Both the position numbers and the translations under genes were made by a program. A DNA stretch of 13,620 bases from Candidatus Aenigmarchaeota archaeon ex4484_52 (GTDB lineage: Archaea; EX4484-52), in the NCBI GenBank assembly GCA_002254415.1, contig NJDR01000026.1, positions 1 to 13,620 of the forward strand, written 5' to 3'. Below the pieces are notes generated by a model that did no database searches, was not told where the DNA came from, and saw nothing but the letters and a program-made list of their open reading frames with translations. Of this stretch, positions 6,750-13,464 are shown piece by piece. The first letter of the stretch is position 1, and the number at the start of each line of letters is the position of its first letter.

Positions 6750-7979
6750 TCATCTCCTGTAATTTCTTCTTTTACTGCTTCTACCTGAAAATCTGGAAAA
6801 TCCTGTATTTTTCTTTTCTTTCCGCTCTCTAAAATTTTCTGTTTTTTTAATTATTTTTGTCTTTACCCGCTCTATCAAAGGCGTTTTTTCTTTTTTTATA
6901 TCAACATTATTGTCCCTCATTACTTTTCTGAAATTATTAAAATCCCTATTTACAAGAATGCTTATTGCTTTTCCTTCCTCTCCTGCTCTTGCAGTTCTGC
7001 CTATTCTATGAATGTATTCATTGCTCTCTCTTGGAATATCATAATTATAAACATGGGAAACTCCCTGAATATCCAAGCCCCTGGAAGCAACATCAGTGCA
7101 TACAAGAACATAGAGTTTTTTTTGCAAATTAAATTGCTTCATTGTCCTGCTTCTTTTTTCCTGTGAAAATCCTCCGTGAATAGCAAGGGCATTTATTCCT
7201 GATAATCTAAGATTCTCTGCAATGAAATCCACATTTTTTCTCGTATTGCAGAAGACCATTACAAGCCATGCTTTTTCATTTTTTAATAAATGAACTAGCA
7301 TTGAAAATTTAAGATTATCTGCAATATTATAATAGACTTGTGTTAATTTTTTTGCATCAACATGTGTTTGTGCAGAAACTTTAATTGGATTTTTCATGTA
7401 TTTAGAGGAAAGATCAGACACTTCCTGCGTAATTGTGGCTGAAAACAACAAGGTCTGCCTGTATCTCGGGCATTGCTTTATTATTTTTTCAACATCATCT
7501 ATAAATCCCATATCAAGCATTCTGTCTGCTTCATCAAGAACAAGAGTCCCTACTTTGTTTAATCTAATGGTATTTCGGCTGAGATGATCCAATATTCTTC
7601 CCGGTGTTCCTATTACAATATCTGCAATTTTTAGTTTTTCAATTTGCGGATTAATTGAAACTCCTCCATAAACAATAACAGTTTTATATGGCAAATATTT
7701 TGAAAATTTACCAAAAGAATTTCCAACTTGCTCTGCTAACTCTCTTGTCGGAGTTAAAATTAGTGCCTGTATTGTTTTTCTTTTTTCTGTAATTTGCAAA
7801 ATGCCAGCTGCAAACGCAAGTGTTTTGCCAGAGCCAGTCGCAGAGCCGGCTATTACATCTTTTCCACTAAGAATTAATGGAATTGTTTTTTTCTGTATTT
7901 GGGTTGGCTCTTTAAAATGCTCTTCTTCTATTACTTTTAACACGGGCTCTATAATGCCCAGCTTTCTAAATTCATTCAT
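6750..7979 (-). CDS. DEAD-box ATP-dependent RNA helicase
   Basis: Unwinds or remodels RNA duplexes (ribosome assembly, decay, cold growth). From the ATG at 7979 the product has 409 residues. Motifs occur in order: F4 and the Q-motif PTQIQ (25-29), motif I ATGSGKT (47-53), PTRELAEQ (77-84), TPGR (125-128), DEAD (149-152), SAT (180-182), MVFCNTRKN (241-249), RGLD (300-303) and HRIGRTARAG (324-333). A basic tail rich in Arg, Lys and Ser (from ~375) resembles the RNA-binding tails of this family. The frame extends upstream to a TTG at 8045, but those 22 residues are not family-like and overlap the dispersed repeat. The ATG places the Q-motif at the normal distance, so I choose 7979. It is followed by cyclophilin as a two-gene operon. 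Confidence 0.95.
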   Translation of the reverse strand: MNEFRKLGIIEPVLKVIEEEHFKEPTQIQKKTIPLILSGKDVIAGSATGSGKTLAFAAGILQITEKRKTIQALILTPTRELAEQVGNSFGKFSKYLPYKTVIVYGGVSINPQIEKLKIADIVIGTPGRILDHLSRNTIRLNKVGTLVLDEADRMLDMGFIDDVEKIIKQCPRYRQTLLFSATITQEVSDLSSKYMKNPIKVSAQTHVDAKKLTQVYYNIADNLKFSMLVHLLKNEKAWLVMVFCNTRKNVDFIAENLRLSGINALAIHGGFSQEKRSRTMKQFNLQKKLYVLVCTDVASRGLDIQGVSHVYNYDIPRESNEYIHRIGRTARAGEEGKAISILVNRDFNNFRKVMRDNNVDIKKEKTPLIERVKTKIIKKTENFRERKEKKNTGFSRFSGRSSKRRNYRR

Positions 7980-8023
7980 ATTATATAACTTCAAAGAAAA
8001 AGTCAAAGAATTTTTCTTCTTTC

Positions 8024-8135
8024 CCAATTCATATATTTGTATCAAAAAATAATATTATTTTCATCATACAAAATTAAATTATGCACAACATTATAAGTTT
8101 TTGTATTACAAATACATAGCACATTTTTTTTTGAT
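8024..8135 (+). repeat. Dispersed ~110-bp repeat, copy 2
   Basis: Direct-oriented second copy of the segment at 4198-4308, with only about seven substitutions over its first 93 bases and a longer terminal T-run. It lies in the spacer between the divergent DEAD-box helicase (-) and herA (+), directly behind the helicase start and ~110 nt before the herA ATG, so it may carry promoter or terminator signals. TATA-like CATTATAAG and the palindrome AATAATATTATT are conserved between the copies. No protein is encoded. Confidence 0.85.
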
Positions 8136-8171
8136 AGTTCTCTAAATAGGCATAATTCAAATATAATTCTA

Positions 8172-8210
8172 TCTTACACCATAAAAATAACACAAGTAGA
8201 TGGTGTAAGA
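8172..8210. promoter_or_regulatory. Perfect 11-bp inverted repeat upstream of herA, flanked by an 8-bp direct repeat
   Basis: TCTTACACCAT (8172-8182) and ATGGTGTAAGA (8200-8210) are perfect inverted copies separated by 17 nt. AATTCTAT occurs on both sides (8165-8172 and 8212-8219). The right arm ends 8 nt before a TATA-like TTTAAATA (8219-8226), itself ~23 nt before the herA ATG. The structure fits an operator for a dimeric repressor overlapping the promoter; the direct repeats also allow a tiny insertion with target duplication. Geometry is seen; function is inferred. Confidence 0.6.
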
Positions 8211-8245
8211 CAATTCTATTTAAATATAACTCATATTAATTATTT

Positions 8246-9835
8246 ATGACCGCAAAACAAAATCCAATTCAACAAACCCAAGTATGCCAAATTATCGGCG
8301 GAAGCATTGGAAAACTAATCGCAAGGCAAAAATCTGGCAAAATTATTGAAATTGGAGAACTCTTAACTTCTGATTTGGATGAAAACCAATATGCAATTTA
8401 TCAGGTGCAGGATGTTTATTATTCAACGCAAATGGAGCAGCGGACAATTGAACTTATTAGCGGAATGCAACTTGAAAATCAGGAAAGCGATGAAATTGAA
8501 TTTTTCGACTCTGAACTTCGTGCATATAATATTGTCCAGTTAAAATGTCTTGCTATAATTGAAAAACAAGCAGAAAACAAATTCAAAATAAAAACTCCAA
8601 AAACCATTCCAAATTTTTTTTCAAATATTTATCCAATTAATGAAAAAAATCTTATTTTTTTAAAAAAACCAAATAGACCTCTTTATTTTGGAAAACTTAG
8701 ATCTGGCTCAAAAATATTTAACAGAGATGTATTTTTGGATGCAGATGATGTTTTAAGCCATCATATTTTGTTTTGTGCAACTACTGGGAAAGGAAAATCC
8801 AATTTTATAAAAAATATATTGTGGAACAATATTGAACTTGACTCAAACGGAATCCTTGTTCTGGATGCTCACGATGAATATTATGGAAGAGGTACAAAAA
8901 AAGGACTAAAAAATCACAAAAATGCTAAATACTTTGTTTCATATTATACAAATCATAATTGCCCACAAGGGGCAAAAACATTTTTTATAAATATTGCTGA
9001 TTTAAAGCCATCTCATTTTAATGCAATTGGCAATTTCTCAGATGTGCAAAAAGAAGCGATGCGATTTTATTATAATTTATTTTTTAAGGATTGGATAAGC
9101 AAAATTTTTGATGATGAAACAACAGATGACTTAAAAGAAGTTCAAAAAGAAACAAATTTAGTTTTAAGAAGAAAATTAAGCCAAATTTTATCCTGCACAA
9201 AAAAACATGGAAAACTTGAATTTAATGATATTTTCTCTTTGGAAAAAGGACAGCGTATTATTCAGGATATTGCGGATGAATTGGAAAACGGAAAATCTGT
9301 AATTATTGACTGCTCTCATTTTTCAGGCAGTATTGAAATGCTTGTGGGCTCAATGATAATGGAGAAAATATTTTGGCGATATAAAAATTATTCAAGAAAT
9401 GGGCAAATTTCAAATAAACCAATAATTTCTGTTGTAATTGAAGAGGCACCAAGGGTTATTGGAAGGGATGTTCTTCAAAGAGGGCAAAATATTTTTGGCA
9501 CTATTGCAAGAGAGGGAAGAAAATTTAAAATAGGTCTAATTGCAATTACACAACTGCCGAGCTTAATTCCAAGAGAAATTCTTGCAAATATCAATACAAA
9601 AGTAATTTTGGGAACAGAAATGCAGCAGGAAAGAGAAGCAATAATAAGCACAACTTCACAGGATTTGTCTGATGATTCAAAAAATATTGCATCCTTAAAT
9701 AAAGGAGAAGCAATTATTTCATCTTGTTTTGTTCCTTTTGCAATTCCTATTTATTGTCCGTTGTTTGAGGATGTTATTTTGAAGATAAAGAAAAATGAGA
9801 GCAAAGTTAAAGAGAGTGTTTTTGGGATGGAATAA
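8246..9835 (+). CDS. herA: HerA-type (DUF87) hexameric DNA translocase/helicase ATPase
   Basis: FtsK/HerA-superfamily ATPase that pumps double-stranded DNA; in archaea HerA works with the nuclease NurA beside Mre11-Rad50 in end resection. The 529-residue product has an N-terminal beta-rich domain (HAS-barrel type, ~1-110). The ATPase follows, with Walker A TTGKGKS (179-185), the family's DAHDEYYG segment (207-214), a central helical insertion (~255-345), Walker B VVIEEA (396-401) and downstream motifs AREGRKFKIG (421-430) and ITQLPSLIPREI (434-445). ILANINTKVILG (445-456) is typical of HerA C-termini. It is intact and of family length. No nurA, mre11 or rad50 is in this window; its neighbour is rpsB 200 nt downstream. 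A more distant DUF87 ATPase role cannot be excluded without a search. It is probably regulated through the inverted repeat at 8172-8210. Confidence 0.85.
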   Translation: MTAKQNPIQQTQVCQIIGGSIGKLIARQKSGKIIEIGELLTSDLDENQYAIYQVQDVYYSTQMEQRTIELISGMQLENQESDEIEFFDSELRAYNIVQLKCLAIIEKQAENKFKIKTPKTIPNFFSNIYPINEKNLIFLKKPNRPLYFGKLRSGSKIFNRDVFLDADDVLSHHILFCATTGKGKSNFIKNILWNNIELDSNGILVLDAHDEYYGRGTKKGLKNHKNAKYFVSYYTNHNCPQGAKTFFINIADLKPSHFNAIGNFSDVQKEAMRFYYNLFFKDWISKIFDDETTDDLKEVQKETNLVLRRKLSQILSCTKKHGKLEFNDIFSLEKGQRIIQDIADELENGKSVIIDCSHFSGSIEMLVGSMIMEKIFWRYKNYSRNGQISNKPIISVVIEEAPRVIGRDVLQRGQNIFGTIAREGRKFKIGLIAITQLPSLIPREILANINTKVILGTEMQQEREAIISTTSQDLSDDSKNIASLNKGEAIISSCFVPFAIPIYCPLFEDVILKIKKNESKVKESVFGME

Positions 9836-10035
9836 ATCTCATCAAATTCTATGTTATCTGCTTGAACCCGTTATATAATATTGCAAATTATATGTATATG
9901 CGGTTGAACAAAATAATTTTTTTTAAATTGCAATATCGTCAGCAAAAAATAGCTCATAACCAATATTTTTATTTTTTGGTGCATTTTTGTTTTTTGCTAT
10001 AAAAAAATTTAAAAAGATATTTTAAAACAATTATT
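9836..10035 (+). other. Spacer after herA with T8 run and rpsB promoter
   Basis: The T8 run at 9917-9924 could end herA transcription, as archaeal termination often needs only a T-tract. ATATTGCAA (9878-9886) and TTGCAATAT (9928-9936) form a 9-bp inverted repeat around that run. CTATAAAA (about 9997-10004) lies ~35 nt before the rpsB ATG and TTTAAAAA ~24 nt before it; either could be the TATA box. No gene is seen here. Confidence 0.4.
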
Positions 10036-10701
10036 ATGGAAAAAACAAATCAAGATATTGATAATATAAAGACAACTAATGATTTACAAGAAATAGAAGA
10101 AAATGATTTAATGTTTGCATCAAAAAATACTTATTTATCATCAGGAATATGTATTGGAATGAACAGGAAATTAAAAATAATGATGCCTTTTATTTACAAC
10201 ATAAGAAAAGATGGTTTATGTTTTTTTAACTTGAAAAAAATAGAATCCCGTATTGATCTTTGTATAAAAATTTTATCAAGATATAATCCAAATGAAATAT
10301 TGTCTGTAAGCATGAAAAAAAATGGATATAAAGCAGTTTCAATGTTTGGCAAAACAACAGGTGCAAAGGCAATTTATGGAAGATTCATGCCCGGAATGCT
10401 TTCGAATCCAAGATATGTTGATTATTTTGAGCCAAAAATAGTTATTGCATGTGACCCTTATGGAGATAAGCAGGTATTAGAAGAAGCATACAAAATAAAT
10501 ATTCCTGTGATTTGCCTTTGCGATACTTATAATTTTCCGCGATTAGTTGATTTAGTTGTTCCTATGAATAATAAGGGGAGAAAATCAATTGCATTATTTT
10601 TTTATATTTTGTCAAAAGAATTTTTAAAGTCAAAAAAAATAATAAACCAGGATAGTGATTTTAAATATAAACCAGATGACTTTGAAATGACAATAGAATA
10701 A
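10036..10701 (+). CDS. rpsB: Small-subunit ribosomal protein uS2 (archaeal type)
   Basis: Structural protein of the 30S subunit. The 221-residue product follows archaeal uS2: a disordered acidic N-terminal extension (~1-25), SGICIGM at the position of the usual HIG motif with His replaced by Cys, FIYNIRKDGLCFFNL (51-65), GRFMPGMLSNP (112-122), VIACDPYGDKQVLEEA (134-149), ICLCDTYN (156-163) and the signature VPMNNKGRKSI (174-184). The tail is short and slightly acidic. Archaeal rpsB is often near RNA polymerase and enolase genes, but here it lies between herA and tRNA genes, so the usual cluster has been broken up. It starts at an ATG ~35 nt behind a TATA-like box, without Shine-Dalgarno. tRNA-Thr begins 17 nt after its stop and may share its transcript. 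Confidence 0.93.
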   Translation: MEKTNQDIDNIKTTNDLQEIEENDLMFASKNTYLSSGICIGMNRKLKIMMPFIYNIRKDGLCFFNLKKIESRIDLCIKILSRYNPNEILSVSMKKNGYKAVSMFGKTTGAKAIYGRFMPGMLSNPRYVDYFEPKIVIACDPYGDKQVLEEAYKINIPVICLCDTYNFPRLVDLVVPMNNKGRKSIALFFYILSKEFLKSKKIINQDSDFKYKPDDFEMTIE

Positions 10702-10717
10702 TTCAATAATTTTAAAT

Positions 10718-10836
10718 GCCCTGATAGCTCAGCTGGTAGAGCGCGTGACTTGTAAGATTTATAAAAGCGTGAAACTCGTATATTGCGTGAAACCCGAGAA
10801 ATCACGCGGCCGGGGGTTCAAATCCCTCTCAGGGCT
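10718..10836 (+). tRNA. tRNA-Thr (TGT anticodon) with an intron after position 37
   Basis: Exon 1 is 10718-10754 and exon 2 is 10801-10836. The acceptor stem GCCCTGA/TCAGGGC is perfect, the D-stem is GCTC/GAGC, the anticodon stem CGTGA/TCACG closes the loop CTTGTAA with anticodon TGT, and the T-arm GGGGG-TTCAAAT-CCCTC has one G-T wobble. The discriminator base is T and CCA is not encoded. Removing 46 nt between positions 37 and 38 gives a complete canonical tRNA. It lies 17 nt after rpsB. Confidence 0.95.
10755..10800 (+). other. 46-nt tRNA intron with a bulge-helix-bulge splice fold
   Basis: Exon CTTG can pair with intron CGAG (one G-T wobble) to make the central 4-bp helix. It is flanked by 3-nt bulges TAA (5' site, cut after A37) and AAA (3' site, cut before A38). 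Beyond it, GATTT pairs with AAACC, with one mismatch. This is the canonical substrate of the archaeal splicing endonuclease. The intron contains a direct repeat, GCGTGAAACTCG and GCGTGAAACCCG, 18 nt apart start to start. Confidence 0.85.
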
Positions 10837-10861
10837 TAGAGAATAAATTATTAATTAATAT

Positions 10862-10933
10862 AGCTCTGTGGTGTAGTGGTAAGCATACAAGGCTCTGGAC
10901 CTTGAGACAGAGGTTCGAATCCTCTTGGGGCTA
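10862..10933 (+). tRNA. tRNA-Gln (CTG anticodon)
   Basis: An intronless 72-nt cloverleaf. The acceptor stem AGCTCTG/TGGGGCT begins with A1-T72, typical of archaeal tRNA-Gln, and has three G-T wobbles. The D-arm is GTGT...GCAT, the anticodon stem CAAGG/CCTTG closes the loop CTCTGGA with anticodon CTG, the variable loop is 4 nt, and the T-arm is AGAGG-TTCGAAT-CCTCT. The discriminator is A and CCA is not encoded. It lies 25 nt after tRNA-Thr, on the same strand. Confidence 0.95.
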
Positions 10934-10959
10934 TAAATACTATATGTATTAATCAGCAA

Positions 10960-11550
10960 TTATTTCAATATTTCTACTTTTCCCAAAATCTGTTTTTTAT
11001 CAACAAACCCAAATTTACTACTGTCAATACTTCCATTTGCTAAATTTCCTAAAATTAAATATGTGTTGTTTGGAATAATACCATTATAATCTCTTTCATA
11101 TAAAAAAAGCATTTTATGTTTTCTATTATCTAAAATATAGGATTGATTTAGAGAATTTTTTAGTATATTATTGTTTATTAAAATATTCCATTCATTATTT
11201 ATTTTTTTTAAAGAGAAATTATCTTTTGGCAGGCCTTTGATGATTTTTATAAGAGCATTTTTGTTACCAGAATAATCATAAATAATTATATCTTCTTTTT
11301 TGATTTTACGGCAATCATAATATGAAAAAAAAATTTTTACTTTTTGCCTGTCTTTAATTAATGGACTTAAAGAATCGCCCCGTACAGTTCTGTATTCTAT
11401 TTTTACAGGGCATTCTTCTTTCGCATCTATAGTTTCATGTTGGTTTGTTTTGAAGTGGTTTTGCCAGATTATTAATAGTAATATTCCTGCAATTATTAAA
11501 ATAACAAAAATTCCTGAAATTTTATCATTTTTTATTTTGGCAAATTCCAC
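10960..11550 (-). CDS. Signal peptidase I-like serine/lysine membrane protease (S26 family)
   Basis: A membrane-anchored protease that would cut signal peptides or other secreted substrates outside the membrane. The 196-residue product has a short cytosolic N-terminus, one membrane helix (13-29), then an extracytoplasmic catalytic domain. RGDSLSPLI (58-65) matches the SxMxP box with Ser60 as nucleophile (Leu replaces the usual Met). ALIKIIKGLPKD (99-110) matches the KRxxGLPGD box with Lys102 as the general base. LGNLANGSIDSSKFGFV (167-183) matches the DNSxDSRxFG box, and QILGKV follows. The Ser/Lys dyad is of the bacterial LepB type, whereas the archaeal/ER enzyme normally uses Ser/His, which is notable. 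It follows the secreted-protein gene by 15 nt in the same direction, so that protein is a likely substrate. Confidence 0.8.
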   Translation of the reverse strand: MEFAKIKNDKISGIFVILIIAGILLLIIWQNHFKTNQHETIDAKEECPVKIEYRTVRGDSLSPLIKDRQKVKIFFSYYDCRKIKKEDIIIYDYSGNKNALIKIIKGLPKDNFSLKKINNEWNILINNNILKNSLNQSYILDNRKHKMLFLYERDYNGIIPNNTYLILGNLANGSIDSSKFGFVDKKQILGKVEILK

Positions 11551-11565
11551 TTCTGTTTTATTTTA

Positions 11566-12294
11566 TTATTCTGTTATTCTAAGATCTGTGTAATATTTTG
11601 TTTTGGAATCTCCACACAACACAGCGTCTATTCGCGTCCTATACTTGCTTGTTTTGTAACAACTGCATTTATTTTTAGATATTCCGGTGCATATGTTTGA
11701 AAAACTACCAAAACCAACAGCAGTAAATACAGGATTTTTTCCGTCATGGCAATTTTTGCAATATAATTTTTCAAGGCGGTATTTTATTCTTTTTCCACCT
11801 ACTTTTGGCTCATAGATATATTCTCCATTCAGAATATATGGATTGTCATTTTGATATACGAGAGTATTAAAAGAAGTACCCTTATACACTCTCCAGTATC
11901 CTTTTTCAAGAGAATAACAATCTCCTTTTGGACTGCAATATCTTCCTTTTTCATCTGTATTTTCATATTCGTCAATTTTTTCCCATTTTCCAATATCTCC
12001 TCTTTTTCCTTCAATTATTTGTTCGGATTCAGGAGGTTCAGGAGGAGCTGCTTTACCAGTTAAAATTATCCATTCCAAGCCATTGCATCCCAAAAAATTT
12101 GTTCCATCAAAACGAATTGTGCCTGCATTAGATGTAACGCACTTTGTGGAACTTGAACCAATTTTTATGTTTCCACTTGCAGTTATATCTCCATCCACAT
12201 ATAAATCTTCTAATATATCCATAGTAGCCCATGCAAGAGATACGACAAGGACTAAGGACATACATAATACAATATTTCTTATTTGTTTGTTCAT
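11566..12294 (-). CDS. Cysteine-rich secreted protein with signal peptide
   Basis: The 242-residue product has a basic start, a hydrophobic segment (~8-22) and a likely signal peptidase site after AWA (~23). The mature part opens with a beta-rich, glycine-spaced region (DGDITASGNIKIG, 35-46) and a segment with AGTIRFDG (57-64), C70 and EW (74-75). That pattern is known from bacterial and archaeal surface and fibre-like proteins. A proline-rich hinge (83-90) leads to a C-terminal domain with most of the ten mature cysteines (52, 70, 120, 126, 179, 182, 202, 210, 212, 227), which suggests disulfides outside the cell. The start is supported by AGGTGAT a few bases upstream. No function is recognised; surface attachment or pseudopilin-like display is possible. 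The signal-peptidase-like gene follows 15 nt later. Confidence 0.8.
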   Translation of the reverse strand: MNKQIRNIVLCMSLVLVVSLAWATMDILEDLYVDGDITASGNIKIGSSSTKCVTSNAGTIRFDGTNFLGCNGLEWIILTGKAAPPEPPESEQIIEGKRGDIGKWEKIDEYENTDEKGRYCSPKGDCYSLEKGYWRVYKGTSFNTLVYQNDNPYILNGEYIYEPKVGGKRIKYRLEKLYCKNCHDGKNPVFTAVGFGSFSNICTGISKNKCSCYKTSKYRTRIDAVLCGDSKTKYYTDLRITE

Positions 12295-12552
12295 TTTATC
12301 ACCTTTTAGTAATAAAATAATAATTAAATTTATAAAAATTTGTATAGTTTTTTATCTATATTTGTCCAAAATTAAGTTTCTCTTTTTTCTTCTATTCTGG
12401 TTTCATACTTGCCTTAACAATTCTTATTTTTATTAATTAAAACAGGAATTTTTTGGCCATATAAGTATCAAACAACCACAATTCTTTACCTTTTACATAC
12501 TATTTAGGGTTAATAATTTTTTAAAAATAACTCATAACTCATTATTGTTAAT
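12295..12552. promoter_or_regulatory. Divergent spacer with promoters for the secretion pair and the OPRT gene
   Basis: On the minus strand AGGTGAT precedes the ATG at 12294, and TTATAAATT (near 12327-12335) is a TATA candidate ~35 nt upstream. On the plus strand TTTTTTAAAAATAA (12517-12530) lies ~27 nt before the ATG at 12553. It is followed by ATAACTCATA, a 10-mer also present between TATA and ATG of herA. The rest is A+T-rich with no gene. Confidence 0.4.
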
Positions 12553-13464
12553 ATGTTTGGATTTAAAAAAAAAGTTGCAGAAATTCTTCTTAATATAGGC
12601 GCAATAGAAATAAACCCTCTGAAGCCGTTTGTATATGCTTCAGGGATGTTGAGCCCAATATATATTGACTGTAGGCTCCTGAATTCGCACCCTGATGAGA
12701 GAGTGTTTGTATGTGAGTTGATGGAAAATTATATTCTGGATGAAATCAAAAAAGAAAATATAGATGTTATTGCAGGTAATGCCTCATCAGGAATTACTTT
12801 TGCAACATATATTGCATCAAAACTAAAGATTCCTATGGTATATATCAGGAGTGCTTCAAAAAAACACGGCATGAAAAATCAGATTGAAGGTGTTTTAGAA
12901 GAAAACAAGAGAGTATTGCTGATAAACGATATAATTGCAACAGAGGGTGCAATTCCAGAGGCAATCAATGTATTGAAGGAAAAAAATTTAAAAATAATAG
13001 GGTGTCTTAGCGTTTTTGATATGAGGTTAAACATTGTTGATTTGATTCTCAAAAATGAATATATAAAGCTACGTTCCCTGACAAATCTCGACATTCTTTT
13101 GAAAACTGCCCTGAATATGAAAAAAATAAATCGTTATGAATATAATATTGTAAAAGAACAGATGAAAAATCCAAAAGAATGGAATGAAAAAAAAAAAGTG
13201 CTGATTCAGAAAATTTCTTCTGAAGACATGAGAGAGGTTGCAGAAACTTTGCTTAAAATAAAAGCAATTTCTATATCGCCAAAAAAACCATTTGTTTTTA
13301 CTTCCGGGATAAAAAGCCCAATATACTGCGACAATAGGCTACTTATGGGTCATCCGAATGAGTGGGAAAAAATAATAGAGAATTTCGTCAATATAATTAT
13401 CTATAAAATCGGGATGGAAAATTGCAGTAGAAGTTTTAAGGGAAGCAGGTGCGCAAGTAAGTAA
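12553..13464 (+). CDS. pyrE: Tandem orotate phosphoribosyltransferase: divergent first domain fused to a broken second domain
   Basis: OPRT transfers the ribose-phosphate of PRPP to orotate in UMP synthesis. Residues 1-~215 form a full-length OPRT-like domain: FVYASGMLSPIYIDCRLL (26-43), DVIAGNASSG (71-80), a catalytic loop RSASKKHGMKNQIEG (99-113), and the region of the PRPP motif. That motif is unusual, reading INDIIATEGAI (124-134) where the family has VEDxxTTGGS, so first-domain activity is doubtful. A second copy begins in the same frame at ~226 (MREVAETLL, SGIKSPIYCDNRLL 251-264) but stops after IIIYKI: the middle is missing and the frame is lost, giving 18 unrelated-looking residues to TAA. 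There is no Shine-Dalgarno before residue 226, which argues for a true fusion. The start is an ATG behind a TATA-like box. Confidence 0.8.
   Translation: MFGFKKKVAEILLNIGAIEINPLKPFVYASGMLSPIYIDCRLLNSHPDERVFVCELMENYILDEIKKENIDVIAGNASSGITFATYIASKLKIPMVYIRSASKKHGMKNQIEGVLEENKRVLLINDIIATEGAIPEAINVLKEKNLKIIGCLSVFDMRLNIVDLILKNEYIKLRSLTNLDILLKTALNMKKINRYEYNIVKEQMKNPKEWNEKKKVLIQKISSEDMREVAETLLKIKAISISPKKPFVFTSGIKSPIYCDNRLLMGHPNEWEKIIENFVNIIIYKIGMENCSRSFKGSRCASK

Noticed and set aside
7980..8045. N-terminal extension of the DEAD-box helicase to a TTG start
   Set aside because: The extra residues do not resemble the family, overlap the repeat, and the ATG at 7979 puts the Q-motif at its normal position.
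4198..8135. A CRISPR array or a transposon bounded by the two repeats
   Set aside because: There are only two widely spaced ~110-bp copies in direct orientation, with no spacers between short repeats, no transposase or integrase gene, and no clear target duplication.
8246..9835. HerA as part of a defence system such as a HerA plus SIR2 or DUF4297 pair
   Set aside because: The adjacent genes are a DEAD-box helicase and rpsB; no effector nuclease or NADase lies beside it, and the domain layout fits housekeeping HerA.
9878..9936. The 9-bp inverted repeat after herA as an intrinsic terminator hairpin
   Set aside because: The 41-nt spacing is too wide and the T-run lies inside rather than after it; archaeal termination can rely on the T-run alone.
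10602..10805. Minus-strand ORF across the rpsB end and tRNA-Thr
   Set aside because: It overlaps a certain ribosomal protein gene and a certain tRNA and shows no family features.
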